A DNA stretch of 64,000 nucleotides from Mesorhizobium sp. (lineage in GTDB: Bacteria > Pseudomonadota > Alphaproteobacteria > Rhizobiales > Rhizobiaceae): positions 62,001-126,000 of the forward strand of contig NZ_SUHQ01000012.1 in NCBI RefSeq assembly GCF_004962245.1, written 5' to 3'. Below are positions 33,618-43,192 of this stretch, in pieces. The position numbers and the translations under genes are program-made. A model generated the notes under the pieces. The model worked only from the letters and a program-made list of their open reading frames with translations, had not been told where the DNA came from and ran no database searches. Each line of letters begins with the position of its first letter. Position 1 is the stretch's first letter.

Positions 33618-36600
33618 ACGCCATTTCCTCCTGGTCGATCCGCAATCCGGTTCCGACCATCGTCTTGTTCCTGTCGCTGACGATCGCCGGCCTCTACGGC
33701 TTCATGCAGCTCAGAACCAACAACATGCCTGACATCGACCTGCCGACGGTCACCGTCACGGTGACGCAGACGGGCGCCGCACCCAGCGAGATGGAAGTGC
33801 AGGTCGCGCAGGTCATCGAGAATGCCGTGGCGAGCCTGGAAGGCGTCGACGATGTGTCGACCTCGATCAGCGAAGGCTCCTCGGTCACATCAGTCGAATT
33901 CACGCTCGACACCGACCCCGAGACGGCCACCAACAACGTGCGCAACGCGGTCTCCAGTGTCCAGTCCAGCCTGCCGGCCGCTGCCACCACGCCCGTCGTG
34001 ACGAAGGTCAATGCATCAGGCAATTCGGTGCTGACCTACGTGATCGAGGCGCCGGTCATGTCGCCCGACGCGCTGAGCTGGTACATCGACAACGACGTTG
34101 CCAAGGCGATGCTGGGCGTCGATGGCGTGTCCAAGATCACCCGTTCGGGCGGCGTTGACAGGGTCATCCGCGTCGAGCTCGATCCCGACCGCCTTGCTGC
34201 GCTCGGCATCAGCGCCGGCGATGTCAGTCAGACGCTCGCCGCCAACAACGTCAACCAGCCGGGCGGCCGCGCCACCATCGGCAGCCAGGAGCAATCGGTT
34301 CGCACGCTGGCCAGTGCCCAGACCGTCGAGGCGCTGGCCGATACGCGCATCGCGCTTGCGGGCACCGGCGACGTCAAGCTCTCCGACCTCGGCACGGTGG
34401 TCGACAGCTGGGAAAAGCCACGCCAGGCGGCCTATCTCGATGGCAAGCAAGTCGTTGCCTTCAATATCTACCGGTCCGTCGGTTCAAGCGAGATCGACGT
34501 GGTCAAGGCCGCGCGCGCCGCGATTGCCGAGATGGGCGCCAAGACAGATGCAGCCAAATTCACAGAGGTCACCTCGTCTTCCGGCTTTGTCCAGGAAAGT
34601 TACGATGCCGCGTTCGAGGCGCTGTGGCTTGGCGCGCTGCTCGCCATTGGCGTCGTCTGGCTGTTCCTGCGCGACATCAGGGCGACGCTGGTGTCGGCGG
34701 TCGCGATGCCGCTGTCGCTGGTCCCGACCTTCGCGGTGATGGCGGCGTTCGACATCTCGCTCAACAACATCACGTTGCTGGCCTTGTCGCTGGTGGTCGG
34801 CATCCTTGTCGACGACGCCATCGTCGAGATCGAGAACATCGTGCGCCATATGCGCCAGACCGGCGCCAGCGCCTATCAGGCGGCGATCGAGGCCGCCGAC
34901 GAGATCGGGCTCGCCGTGGTGGCGACCACCGCCACGATCGTCGCCGTCTTCCTGCCGGTGGCCTTCATGCCGGGCATTCCCGGAAAATTCTTCTTCAGCT
35001 TCGCGGTTGCGGTGTGCGTGTCGGTTCTGTTCTCGCTGCTGGTGGCGCGCATGCTGACCCCGCTGATGGGCGCCTACCTCGTGCGCGCCGGCGGTCACCG
35101 CGAGGAGGACACGCCAGCCTGGGTGCCGACCTATCTCTGGCTGCTGCGCAAGGCGCTCGACCATCGCTGGATCACGCTTGTTGCCGGCATCGCCTTCTTC
35201 GCCGGCTCGATGGCGCTGGCGACGCAACTGCCGACCGAGTTCATGGCGGCGACGGATCGCGGCCGCTCGATGATCTCGGTCGAGCTGCAACCGGGATCGA
35301 CGATCGAGCAGACGACGGCCGTGGTGCAGGACATCATCAGGCGCCTGGAAGGCGAACCGGCGGTCGACAGCATCTTTGCCACGATCGGCACGGCAGCCGA
35401 GTCGGGCGGCGGGCCGACCCGCGGATCGACATCGGCCGAAGTGCGCAGCGCCAATGTCACCGTCAATCTGAAGCCGCGCGACGAGCGGGCTGTCAGTCAG
35501 CAGGAATTCGAGGCCGCGGCCTCACCGAAGCTCAACGATATTCCCGGTGCGCGCATCCAGTTCGGCGCCGACGGCTTTTCGGGCGCCAAGGTGTCGATCA
35601 CGCTGGTGGGCGACAATGGCGTTGCGCTGCAGAAGACCAGCGACGCGCTGATCGACCAGATGAAGTCGGTTCCCGGCCTCAGCAATCCGACATCGACTGC
35701 GGCAACGACCAAGCCCGAGCTGATCGTGCGCCCCGACAGCGCAAAGGCGGCCGAGCTCGGCATCACGCCGACCGAGATCGCCGAGACGGTGAAGATCGCC
35801 ACCGTCGGCGATACCGACACCAGCCTGCCGAAATTCAATCTCGGCGACCGCCAGGTGTCGATCGTCGTGACCTTGCCCGACGGCGCCATCGACGACCCTT
35901 CGAAGCTCGCCATCCTGCCGTTGACCGGCAGCAAGGGCACCGTGCCGCTTGCCGCGATCGCCGACATCAACTTCAGCGCTGGTCCGAACAGCATTGCGCG
36001 GGTGGATCGCAGCCGCAGCGCCACCGTCGAGGCGGATCTCTCCGGCATTACGCTCGGCGAGGCGACCACCGCCATCCGCGCCTTGCCGGCAATGCAGGAC
36101 CTGCCCGCGGGCGTGCATGAACTGGCGCGCGGCGACGCCGCCCGCATGCAGGAACTGTTCTCCGGCTTTGCCACGGCAATCGCCGCAGGCATCCTACTGA
36201 TGTACCTGACGCTGGTGCTTCTGTTCCGTAGCTTCGTGCAGCCGGTGACGATCCTGGTCGCGCTGCCGCTCTCGGTCGGCGGTGCGCTCGGCTTCATGCT
36301 GATCACCGGCAAGGCGCTTGGGCTTTCGCCGCTGATCGGCCTGCTGATGCTGATGGGCATCGCGGCCAAGAACTCGATCCTGCTGGTCGAGTACGCTCTG
36401 GTGGCGGAGAAGGAACGTGGCATGAGCCGCTTCGAGGCGCTGATCGACGCCGCTCGCAAGCGGGCGCGGCCGATCGTCATGACATCGATCGCCATGGGCG
36501 CCGGCATGCTGCCGATCGCGCTCGGCATCGGCGCCGATGCCGAAACGCGCGCGCCAATGGCCATTGCCGTCATCGGCGGGCTGCTGTCCTCGACGGTGCT

Positions 36601-36745
36601 CAGCCTGGTCTATGTGCCGGTGGTCTACACCTTCATGGACGACATCCGGCGCTTCCTCGGCCGCCATCTGCGCAAGCTGCTGGTGGAACGATCCGATGCC
36701 GAGGCAGCAACTGAGCTGCCGGACGCTCGCACCGAAAAGGTGTGA
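33614..36745 (+). CDS. RND efflux pump, inner-membrane subunit (AcrB/MdtBC-like)
   Basis: A 1043-aa pump with the expected 12 TM helices and two large periplasmic loops. Motifs: TNNMPDIDLPTVTVTV near the N-terminus, TM4 proton-relay region LVVGILVDDAIVEIENIVRHM (Asp pair) and TM10 LLMLMGIAAKNSILLVEYA (Lys). Full length, with no disruption. Overlaps the adaptor gene (ATGA) and is followed by a NodT-type outer-membrane channel, making a complete tripartite pump. The substrate range, drugs or plant compounds, cannot be told from sequence. Confidence 0.94.
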   Translation: MNAISSWSIRNPVPTIVLFLSLTIAGLYGFMQLRTNNMPDIDLPTVTVTVTQTGAAPSEMEVQVAQVIENAVASLEGVDDVSTSISEGSSVTSVEFTLDTDPETATNNVRNAVSSVQSSLPAAATTPVVTKVNASGNSVLTYVIEAPVMSPDALSWYIDNDVAKAMLGVDGVSKITRSGGVDRVIRVELDPDRLAALGISAGDVSQTLAANNVNQPGGRATIGSQEQSVRTLASAQTVEALADTRIALAGTGDVKLSDLGTVVDSWEKPRQAAYLDGKQVVAFNIYRSVGSSEIDVVKAARAAIAEMGAKTDAAKFTEVTSSSGFVQESYDAAFEALWLGALLAIGVVWLFLRDIRATLVSAVAMPLSLVPTFAVMAAFDISLNNITLLALSLVVGILVDDAIVEIENIVRHMRQTGASAYQAAIEAADEIGLAVVATTATIVAVFLPVAFMPGIPGKFFFSFAVAVCVSVLFSLLVARMLTPLMGAYLVRAGGHREEDTPAWVPTYLWLLRKALDHRWITLVAGIAFFAGSMALATQLPTEFMAATDRGRSMISVELQPGSTIEQTTAVVQDIIRRLEGEPAVDSIFATIGTAAESGGGPTRGSTSAEVRSANVTVNLKPRDERAVSQQEFEAAASPKLNDIPGARIQFGADGFSGAKVSITLVGDNGVALQKTSDALIDQMKSVPGLSNPTSTAATTKPELIVRPDSAKAAELGITPTEIAETVKIATVGDTDTSLPKFNLGDRQVSIVVTLPDGAIDDPSKLAILPLTGSKGTVPLAAIADINFSAGPNSIARVDRSRSATVEADLSGITLGEATTAIRALPAMQDLPAGVHELARGDAARMQELFSGFATAIAAGILLMYLTLVLLFRSFVQPVTILVALPLSVGGALGFMLITGKALGLSPLIGLLMLMGIAAKNSILLVEYALVAEKERGMSRFEALIDAARKRARPIVMTSIAMGAGMLPIALGIGADAETRAPMAIAVIGGLLSSTVLSLVYVPVVYTFMDDIRRFLGRHLRKLLVERSDAEAATELPDARTEKV

Positions 36746-36874
36746 TCGGAACGCCGGTCACCGAAGCCCGCCGCCCTTCCTTCGCCGCCTCACCGTCGAG
36801 TTTACGAAACGCGGGTGGGCGCGCCGGCGGATGCCGGTGGCAAGCAGTAGTCAATCGGAATTGAGGGTAGACGC

Positions 36875-38401
36875 ATGAAAAATGAAGGCCAAGTCGGCTC
36901 GACGGCAGGAGCATCCGAGAAAGCACGGGCAGGGATGCGAATTGCTGTCCTGATGCTGACCGCAACAGCCCTTGCGGGATGCGTCGTCGGCCCGGACTAT
37001 CGGAAGCCAATTCTGGCGATGCCGGCCATGTGGAGCGGCCAGAAATCGTCAAAGCCCGTCAAGCCGCCGCAATTGTCGAAATGGTGGCAGCGCCTGCGCG
37101 ATCCCCAGCTGAATGCGCTTGTCGACGAGGCGGTTGCCGGCAATCTCGACGTTGCCACCGCAAAAGCCAAGATCCGCGAGGCGCGCGCCAGCTATCGCCA
37201 GAGCGCCGGCACATTGTTCCCGTCCGCCGACGGTTCCGGGTCCGCCACCCGTAACAAGGACAGCTCGTCCACATCGGGCGGAACCGCCAGCGATGCCTAT
37301 AGCCAGTACCAGGCCGGCTTCGACGCCAGTTGGGAGCTCGACCTGTTCGGTGCCAATCGCAGGAAGGTCGAGGCCGCCCGCTACGGGCTGGATGCGTCCG
37401 AGGAAGAGCTTCGTTCGACGCTTCTCACCCTGATCGGCGATGTTGCATCCTACTATGCCGAGGCGCGCGGCTATCAGGCGCGCATCGGCCTCGCCCGGCG
37501 TGCAGCCGCGTCGCAAATGCAAACCGCAGCGCTCACCCGCTCCATGGCGCAAGCCGGCATGTCAACGGCGGCGGATGTCGCGAAGGCCATCGGTCAGGCA
37601 AGCAGCACGGAGGCAGACGTTCCGACGCTGGAGGCAGGCTATGCCGAAGCGGTGCATCGGCTTTCCGTGCTCACGGGACGCCCGCCGGCGGCATTGACCG
37701 AGCGGCTGAAGCGCGTTGCGCCGATACCAACGCCGCGTCTGCCCATCCCGACCGGGATTCCTGCCGACATTCTACTCTCCCGCCCCGACGTCCGTATGGC
37801 GGAGCGGCAATATGCGCAATATACCGCCAAGATCGGCCAGGCTGAGGCGGCTCGCTATCCCAGCGTCAGTCTGACCGGAGACATCGACACGACCGCCTTC
37901 AAGGTCGGTGATCTCGGCAAGAATTCCACGATCGGCTGGTCCTTCGGGCCGACGCTGAGCGTGCCGGTGTTCAACGGTGGCCAGTTGAAGGCGGCCGTCG
38001 AGGTGGCGAGAGCCCAGCGCGATCAGTATTTCATCGCCTACAGATCGTCCGTGCTGACGGCACTCGAAGACGTGGAAAACGCGCTCGTTTCGCTGCGCCA
38101 GGAGCGAATCCGGAATTCCAAGCTTGCGTCCTCGGCGAAATCCTATGGCGACGCCGCGCGTATCGCGCGTACCCTTTACAAGTCCGGGGAAACGAGCCTT
38201 CTCGATGTGCTGGACACCGAACGATCGCTCTATTCGGCCGAGGACGATCTGCTGCAAAGCCGCATTGCAATTGCGACCGACTACATCGCCCTCAACAAGG
38301 CGCTCGGCGGCGGCTGGGATGGCACCATCGAGACCGCCAAACCCGAGATCGTCGACGTCAAGACCGGTCCCCGGCTGGCTTCCGAGCCTATGACGCAGTG
38401 A
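36875..38401 (+). CDS. Outer-membrane efflux channel lipoprotein (NodT/OprM family)
   Basis: A 508-aa TolC-like protein. A signal peptide with lipobox ALAGC at about residues 29-33 marks it as a lipoprotein. The following VVGPDYRKP is the usual NodT-family opening, and duplicated OEP repeats contain FDASWELDLFGANRRKVEAA and GPTLSVPVFNGGQLKAAVEVARAQ (paraphrased in short pieces). It starts 129 bp after the pump gene and completes the pump. Confidence 0.92.
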   Translation: MKNEGQVGSTAGASEKARAGMRIAVLMLTATALAGCVVGPDYRKPILAMPAMWSGQKSSKPVKPPQLSKWWQRLRDPQLNALVDEAVAGNLDVATAKAKIREARASYRQSAGTLFPSADGSGSATRNKDSSSTSGGTASDAYSQYQAGFDASWELDLFGANRRKVEAARYGLDASEEELRSTLLTLIGDVASYYAEARGYQARIGLARRAAASQMQTAALTRSMAQAGMSTAADVAKAIGQASSTEADVPTLEAGYAEAVHRLSVLTGRPPAALTERLKRVAPIPTPRLPIPTGIPADILLSRPDVRMAERQYAQYTAKIGQAEAARYPSVSLTGDIDTTAFKVGDLGKNSTIGWSFGPTLSVPVFNGGQLKAAVEVARAQRDQYFIAYRSSVLTALEDVENALVSLRQERIRNSKLASSAKSYGDAARIARTLYKSGETSLLDVLDTERSLYSAEDDLLQSRIAIATDYIALNKALGGGWDGTIETAKPEIVDVKTGPRLASEPMTQ

Positions 38402-38540
38402 AGGAGGTGCGCCATAGTTCGGCACGGGGTCGTCTTCGGGCGCTGAACATTTGCGGGATGAAGAGGATGAGCCGCTTGCCCGTGTCATTCGGCTGTCATA
38501 TGTTCGCCGTATATATCCATAGTTCCGGATTTAAAGATAC

Positions 38541-38873
38541 ATGGATAAGAACACCGCTCTCCTTGCATTGGCAGCCCTTGGCCAGGACACCAGGCTCGAG
38601 GTGTTTCGTCTGCTGGTCCGAGCGGGCGCAGACGGCGTGCCAGCCGGCGAGATCGCCTCGCGCCTCGATACGGTGCAGAACACCATGTCGGCGCATCTGA
38701 AGGTCCTCGGCCATGCCGGTCTCGTGCGCGCCGAGCGCGACGGCCGAACGATCCGCTATGTTGCCGACATGACCGGCTTCCGCGACCTGCTTGCCTATCT
38801 CATGGAGGATTGCTGCAACGGTGCGCCGGAACTGTGCCGGCCCGTCATTCAAGCTGTCACTTGCGAATGTTGA
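38541..38873 (+). CDS. arsR: ArsR-family arsenic-responsive repressor (first)
   Basis: A 110-aa winged-helix repressor: ALGQDTRLEVFRLLV, recognition region ASRLDTVQNTMSAHLKVL, wing VRAERDGRTIRYVA. The C-terminus carries a CC pair (MEDCCNG), a further Cys (ELCRP) and a CEC end, suitable for binding As(III). It heads the operon arsC-aqpS-arsC-arsH. The upstream 139 bp include ATCC-N8-GGAT-type symmetry near 38514-38529, a possible operator. Confidence 0.9.
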   Translation: MDKNTALLALAALGQDTRLEVFRLLVRAGADGVPAGEIASRLDTVQNTMSAHLKVLGHAGLVRAERDGRTIRYVADMTGFRDLLAYLMEDCCNGAPELCRPVIQAVTCEC

Positions 38874-38886
38874 AGGAGGATGCGCG

Positions 38887-39393
38887 ATGAGTGAGCCATA
38901 CAATGTTCTTTTTCTCTGCACCGGCAATTCGGCACGATCGATCCTTGCCGAAGCCATTCTCAATCGGGTCGGAGCCGGCAAGTTCAAAGCCTATTCGGCC
39001 GGATCGCACCCGAAGGGCGAGGTCCATCCGTTCGCGCTCCAGCTCTTGAAGACCCTCAACCACGACACGTCTTTCGCCCGTTCGAAAGACTGGGAGGAAT
39101 TTGCGGCTCCCGGCGCCCCTGAAATGAACTTCGTTTTCACCGTCTGCGACAACGCGGCCAATGAATCCTGTCCGGTCTGGCCGGGACAACCGATGACGGC
39201 GCATTGGGGCGTGCCCGATCCGGCGGCCGTGGAAGGCACCGACGCCGAAAAGCATCTGGCCTTCGCCGAAGCCTATCGCATGCTCAACAATCGGATCTCG
39301 ATTTTCGTCAGCCTGCCGATGAACGCGATCGACAAGCTCGCCCTGCAGAAACGGCTGGATGAAATCGGCCGCGATCTGCCGAAAGCCGGCTAA
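38887..39393 (+). CDS. arsC: Arsenate reductase, LMW-phosphatase (thioredoxin-type) class
   Basis: A 168-aa enzyme from ATG 38887, 13 bases after arsR; the track start is inside arsR. The P-loop CTGNSAR gives the CX5R nucleophile, and HWGVPDPA holds the general-acid Asp. A further Cys pair region (VCDNAANESCPVW) could supply the resolving cysteines. It reduces arsenate to arsenite. Confidence 0.92.
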   Translation: MSEPYNVLFLCTGNSARSILAEAILNRVGAGKFKAYSAGSHPKGEVHPFALQLLKTLNHDTSFARSKDWEEFAAPGAPEMNFVFTVCDNAANESCPVWPGQPMTAHWGVPDPAAVEGTDAEKHLAFAEAYRMLNNRISIFVSLPMNAIDKLALQKRLDEIGRDLPKAG

Positions 39394-39397
39394 CATC

Positions 39398-40087
39398 ATG
39401 GCGGCAGACATGCCCCGGCGCATCGTCGCGGAAGCGCTCGGCACCGCGATGCTCGTCGCTACGGTTGTCGGGTCCGGGATCATGGCGGATCGGCTGACGG
39501 ATGACGTGGGTCTCGCCTTGCTCGGCAACACCTTGCCGACTGGAGCCATTTTGGTCGTGCTTATCACCATACTCGGACCGATTTCCGGGGCGCATTTCAA
39601 TCCGGCGGTGACGCTGGTCTTCGCTCTCAGGCGCGAAATCGACGCAACCGCAGCCTTGGCCTACGTCATCGCCCAGATTGTGGGCGGCGTCGCTGGAACG
39701 TTGCTGGCGCACGCCATGTTCGAACTGCCGGTTCTACAGATCTCCCAAACCGTGCGGACCGGAAACGGACAATGGCTTGCGGAGTTGGTGGCCGCCTTCG
39801 GCCTGGTCTTCACCATTCTTGCAGGCCTTCGCTTCCGTTCGGATGCGATTCCATGGCTGGTTGGGCTCTACATCACAGCGGCCTACTGGTTTACGGCTTC
39901 GACCTCCTTTGCCAATCCGGCCGTTGCCATCGCGCGAGCCGTTTCCAACACCTTCGCGGGCATCCGTCCGGTTGACCTGCCGGGGTTCATCTTCGCCGAA
40001 CTTCTGGGCGCGCTGCTCGCCATGGCCTTGGCAGGATGGCTGCTCAGTGAGCCTAAGTCGGTCACGCAGATGAAAGCAGCAAAATGA
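39398..40087 (+). CDS. aqpS: Aquaglyceroporin AqpS (arsenite channel)
   Basis: A 229-aa MIP-family channel from ATG 39398, four bases after the first arsC. It has six TM helices and two NPA boxes: GAHFNPAVTLVFAL in the first half and SFANPAVAIAR in the second. In Sinorhizobium meliloti the ars operon uses AqpS, in place of ArsB, to let arsenite formed inside the cell leave down its gradient; the same arrangement is seen here. Its stop overlaps the next arsC start by 4 bases. Confidence 0.93.
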   Translation: MAADMPRRIVAEALGTAMLVATVVGSGIMADRLTDDVGLALLGNTLPTGAILVVLITILGPISGAHFNPAVTLVFALRREIDATAALAYVIAQIVGGVAGTLLAHAMFELPVLQISQTVRTGNGQWLAELVAAFGLVFTILAGLRFRSDAIPWLVGLYITAAYWFTASTSFANPAVAIARAVSNTFAGIRPVDLPGFIFAELLGALLAMALAGWLLSEPKSVTQMKAAK

Positions 40088-40506
40088 CCATCACCATCTA
40101 TCACAACCCCAACTGCGGCACCTCGCGCAACACGCTCGCCATCATCCGGCAGTCCGGCGAAGAGCCCGATGTGATCGAGTATCTGAAAAACCCGCCGTCG
40201 CGAGAGCGGCTGGTCGAGTTGATCACCGCGATGGGGATGACGCCGCGCGAATTGCTGCGCGAGAAGGGTACGCCTTACGCCGAACTCAATCTCGGTGATC
40301 CCAAATGGACCGATGACGAGATCCTCGATTTCATGCTGGCGCATCCGATCCTGATCAACCGGCCGATTGTCGTCACACCGCTCGGCACCATGCTTGCACG
40401 GCCGTCCGAAGCCGTTCTCGACATCCTGCCCAATCCGGATATAGGGCCATTCACCAAGGAAGACGGCGAAGTCGTCATCGACGAACAGGGCAAGCGCATT
40501 GCCTGA
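40084..40506 (+). CDS. arsC: Arsenate reductase, glutaredoxin-type class
   Basis: A 140-aa ArsC of the Spx/ArsC thioredoxin fold. The catalytic Cys is in [10 protein letters not shown], and the anion-binding Arg region is [14 protein letters not shown] with [12 protein letters not shown] following. This is a different, unrelated fold from the first arsC in the same operon. It overlaps aqpS by 4 bases and arsH by 8. Confidence 0.94.
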   Translation: MTITIYHNPNCGTSRNTLAIIRQSGEEPDVIEYLKNPPSRERLVELITAMGMTPRELLREKGTPYAELNLGDPKWTDDEILDFMLAHPILINRPIVVTPLGTMLARPSEAVLDILPNPDIGPFTKEDGEVVIDEQGKRIA

Positions 40507-41227
40507 CCACGTGCCCGAAGATTCCTTGCCGAACGTGGACGAAGATCAGTTCCGGCCGATCGACCTGCAGGCGCTGCTGGATGTGCCGCGGTCGATCCAC
40601 AAGCCTCGCGTGCTGATGCTCTACGGTTCGCTACGCGAGCGGTCCTACTCCCGGCTCGCGACGGAGGAGGCCGCTCGCATCTTGCGTCGGCTGGGCGCCG
40701 AGGTGCGCATTTACAATCCCTCTGGCCTGCCGCTGCCGGATTCGACATCGGCCGGTCACCCAAAAGTCCAGGAGCTGCGAACCCTGTCGATCTGGTCGGA
40801 AGCACAGGTCTGGTGCTCGCCGGAGCGGCATGGTGCCATGACGGGAGTGATGAAGGCGCAGATCGACTGGCTACCGCTCTCGGCTGGCGGCGTCAGGACG
40901 ACGCAAGGCCGCACGCTCGCGGTGATGCAGGTTTCCGGCGGTTCGCAGAGCTTCAACGCGGTCAACCAGCTCCGCATCCTTGGCCGCTGGATGCGGATGG
41001 TCACCATCCCCAACCAGTCGTCGGTGGCCAAGGCTTTCAACGAGTTCGACGAGGCCGGCCGCATGAAGCCGTCCCCGTACTATAACCGGATCGTCGACGT
41101 GATGGAGGAGCTGATGAAGTTCACGCTGCTCCTGCGCGATCGGTCCGCCTATCTCACGGACCGTTATTCCGAGCGCGTCGAAAGCGCCGAAGAGGTCGCC
41201 AAGCGGGTCAGCCAGCGCTCGATTTGA
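40499..41227 (+). CDS. arsH: ArsH, NADPH-dependent FMN reductase / organoarsenical oxidase
   Basis: A 242-aa flavodoxin-like protein: [26 protein letters not shown] (FMN phosphate loop GSLRERSYS), [22 protein letters not shown] and [13 protein letters not shown]. ArsH oxidises trivalent organoarsenicals and contributes to arsenic tolerance. The track start is TTG 40499; GTG 40511 is an equally likely start. Last gene of the first ars operon. Confidence 0.93.
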   Translation: MPDHVPEDSLPNVDEDQFRPIDLQALLDVPRSIHKPRVLMLYGSLRERSYSRLATEEAARILRRLGAEVRIYNPSGLPLPDSTSAGHPKVQELRTLSIWSEAQVWCSPERHGAMTGVMKAQIDWLPLSAGGVRTTQGRTLAVMQVSGGSQSFNAVNQLRILGRWMRMVTIPNQSSVAKAFNEFDEAGRMKPSPYYNRIVDVMEELMKFTLLLRDRSAYLTDRYSERVESAEEVAKRVSQRSI

Positions 41228-41317
41228 GGGTGATTGCCGATCCACGATCATCCTGATCGGTCACACACGCGTCTTTGCAGCGCAGCCAAGCGGCTGCGAT
41301 TGGATACCGGTATACAT

Positions 41318-41341
41318 CTATTTCGAGAATTTTCGAAATAG
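41318..41341. promoter_or_regulatory. ArsR operator and promoter of the second ars unit
   Basis: CTATTTCGA (41318-41326) and TCGAAATAG (41333-41341) are perfect 9 bp inverted arms with a 6-base spacer. TTGACG (41344-41349) follows directly, and TAGCTT lies 17 bases further as possible -10, with the arsR ATG at 41379. The position, touching the -35 box, is typical of ArsR/SmtB repressor sites. Confidence 0.7.
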
Positions 41342-41378
41342 TATTGACGCGGCATTGTTCCGGTACTAGCTTATTTCC

Positions 41379-41699
41379 ATGAAACTCGAACAAGCAGCAA
41401 AACAGCTCGAGGCGCTCGGCAATCCGAAGCGGCTCAATCTCTATCGCACACTGGTGAGGGCAGGTGAGGCCGGGCGACCGGTCGGTTACCTGCAGGAGAC
41501 GCTCGGCATCGCTCCATCGACCTTGTCGCATCACCTCCACCGGCTCATCCTGACCGGCCTAGTCACCCAGGAACGTCAGGCGACGACCCTGATCTGCCGT
41601 GCCAATTATCCGGTGATGGACGATCTCCTTGGTTTCCTCGCCGACGAATGTTGTGCCGATGCCGCATGCGGCCCGGCTGTCGGCGAGGCGGCTGCGTAA
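41379..41699 (+). CDS. arsR: ArsR-family repressor (second)
   Basis: A 106-aa ArsR/SmtB protein not closely similar to the first: ALGNPKRLNLYRTLV, recognition helix TLGIAPSTLSHHLHRLIL, wing TGLVTQERQATTLICRANYP. The C-terminal DECCADAACGP gives three Cys as a probable As(III)/Sb(III) site. It heads the flavin monooxygenase-MFS unit, behind a clear palindromic operator. Confidence 0.92.
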   Translation: MKLEQAAKQLEALGNPKRLNLYRTLVRAGEAGRPVGYLQETLGIAPSTLSHHLHRLILTGLVTQERQATTLICRANYPVMDDLLGFLADECCADAACGPAVGEAAA

Positions 41700-41752
41700 C
41701 CTCTTTTTTTGACGAATATTTCCATAATCCTAGAAACATAGAAGGTGCCATC

Positions 41753-43192
41753 ATGGTTCCCAGCAGAAACCTCCCGGTCGCCATCATCGGCGGCGGACCT
41801 GTCGGCCTGGCGGCGGCCGCCCAACTCGTCCGCCGCGGCCTTCCGGTCAAGCTCTACGAGGCCGGTTCCGCGGTTGGGTCGAACCTTCTGGACTGGGGCC
41901 ATGTGCGGGTTTTCACGCCGTGGCGCTATTGTGTCGATGCGGTCGCCCGAAAACTTCTCGAGAGCCACGGCTGGCAAATGCCGGAGCCGGAGGCGTTCCC
42001 CACGGCCGGAGAGATAGTCGACCAGTACCTCGCGCCGCTCGCAAAGCTTGCCGAACTGGCGCCATCGATCGAGACCAATGCCCGTGTTGTCGCCATTTCG
42101 CGGTGGGGGGCCGACAAAGTGTTGAGCAAGGCGCGCGAGACGCGGCCGTTCATGCTTCTGGTCGAAACGGTCAAGGGCACGCGCCGGGACAGCGCTCGTG
42201 CCGTCATCGATGCATCCGGCACCTGGCAAACGCCGAATCCGCTGGGCGCGGGTGGGTTGCCGGCCGAAGGTGAGGTGGAATTTGCAAACCGCATCGCCTA
42301 CGGCATACCGGATGTCTTGGGACGCGACCGTCATCTCTATGCAGGCCGCACGACATTGGTGGTGGGCGCCGGCCATTCCGCCGCCAATGCCTTGCTGGAA
42401 TTGGCCAGGCTTGCGGAAACCGAACCGGGCACCTCGGCCCTATGGGCGACGCGCAGCACCGATCTCGTCCGCATCTATGGTGGCGGCGATGCCGACGCCT
42501 TGCCGGCGCGGGGCGAGCTTGGTTCCGATGTTCGGGAGCTCGCCGAGAGCGGTCGCGTACGGCTGGTGACGGGCTTTGCCACGGTCGCCATCCGCGAGGT
42601 CGACGGCCGCCTGGTTGTCGAAGGCCAGACAAAGGACGGATTGCGCACGCTCGGCCCCGTCGACCGGATCATCGCAGCGACGGGTCAGCGCCCCGATCTC
42701 GCCTTGACCCGGGAGCTTCGGCTGGATCTCGATCCATGGCTCGAAGGCGTCAAGGCGCTCGGGCCGCTGATCGACCCCAATGAGCATTCCTGTGGCGACG
42801 TGCCGCCGCATGGTCACCGCGAGCTCAGCCACCCCGAGCCCGATTTCTACACGGTCGGCGTCAAAAGCTATGGCCGCGCCCCGACGTTCCTGTTGCTGAC
42901 AGGCTATGAGCAGGTCCGCTCGGTCGCCGCGGCGATCGCCGGCGACATGGCGGCGGCTGATGCCGTGCAGCTGGTGTTGCCCGAGACCGGCGTTTGCACG
43001 GTGCCGGTATCCGCGTTCGGAACCTCATCCGAAGGCTGCTGCGGCGGACCAGCGCCGGCCTCTGTCGATGCCTGCTGTGTCGACGACGCCAAGGCAAAGG
43101 CGGGCGGCAAGTCAGGCTGCGATTGCGGCGGCACGCAAGCGATCGCCGCGGCGCGCAGCGGCGATCTCGAGATCGCGGACGCCGCCGAATGA
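41753..43192 (+). CDS. FAD/NADPH flavoprotein monooxygenase with Cys-rich tail (ArsO-like)
   Basis: A 479-aa protein from ATG 41753. An N-terminal FAD site is IIGGGPVGLAAAAQL; a second dinucleotide site is VVGAGHSAANALLEL; ATGQRPDLA follows. This is the layout of flavin-containing monooxygenase-like proteins linked to arsenic loci (ArsO). The C-terminal 65 residues carry three cysteine pairs (GCCGG, DACCVD, GCDCGG), an unusual addition likely to bind arsenite or a metal. It overlaps the MFS gene start by 4 bases and follows arsR in one transcript. Confidence 0.85.
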   Translation: MVPSRNLPVAIIGGGPVGLAAAAQLVRRGLPVKLYEAGSAVGSNLLDWGHVRVFTPWRYCVDAVARKLLESHGWQMPEPEAFPTAGEIVDQYLAPLAKLAELAPSIETNARVVAISRWGADKVLSKARETRPFMLLVETVKGTRRDSARAVIDASGTWQTPNPLGAGGLPAEGEVEFANRIAYGIPDVLGRDRHLYAGRTTLVVGAGHSAANALLELARLAETEPGTSALWATRSTDLVRIYGGGDADALPARGELGSDVRELAESGRVRLVTGFATVAIREVDGRLVVEGQTKDGLRTLGPVDRIIAATGQRPDLALTRELRLDLDPWLEGVKALGPLIDPNEHSCGDVPPHGHRELSHPEPDFYTVGVKSYGRAPTFLLLTGYEQVRSVAAAIAGDMAAADAVQLVLPETGVCTVPVSAFGTSSEGCCGGPAPASVDACCVDDAKAKAGGKSGCDCGGTQAIAAARSGDLEIADAAE

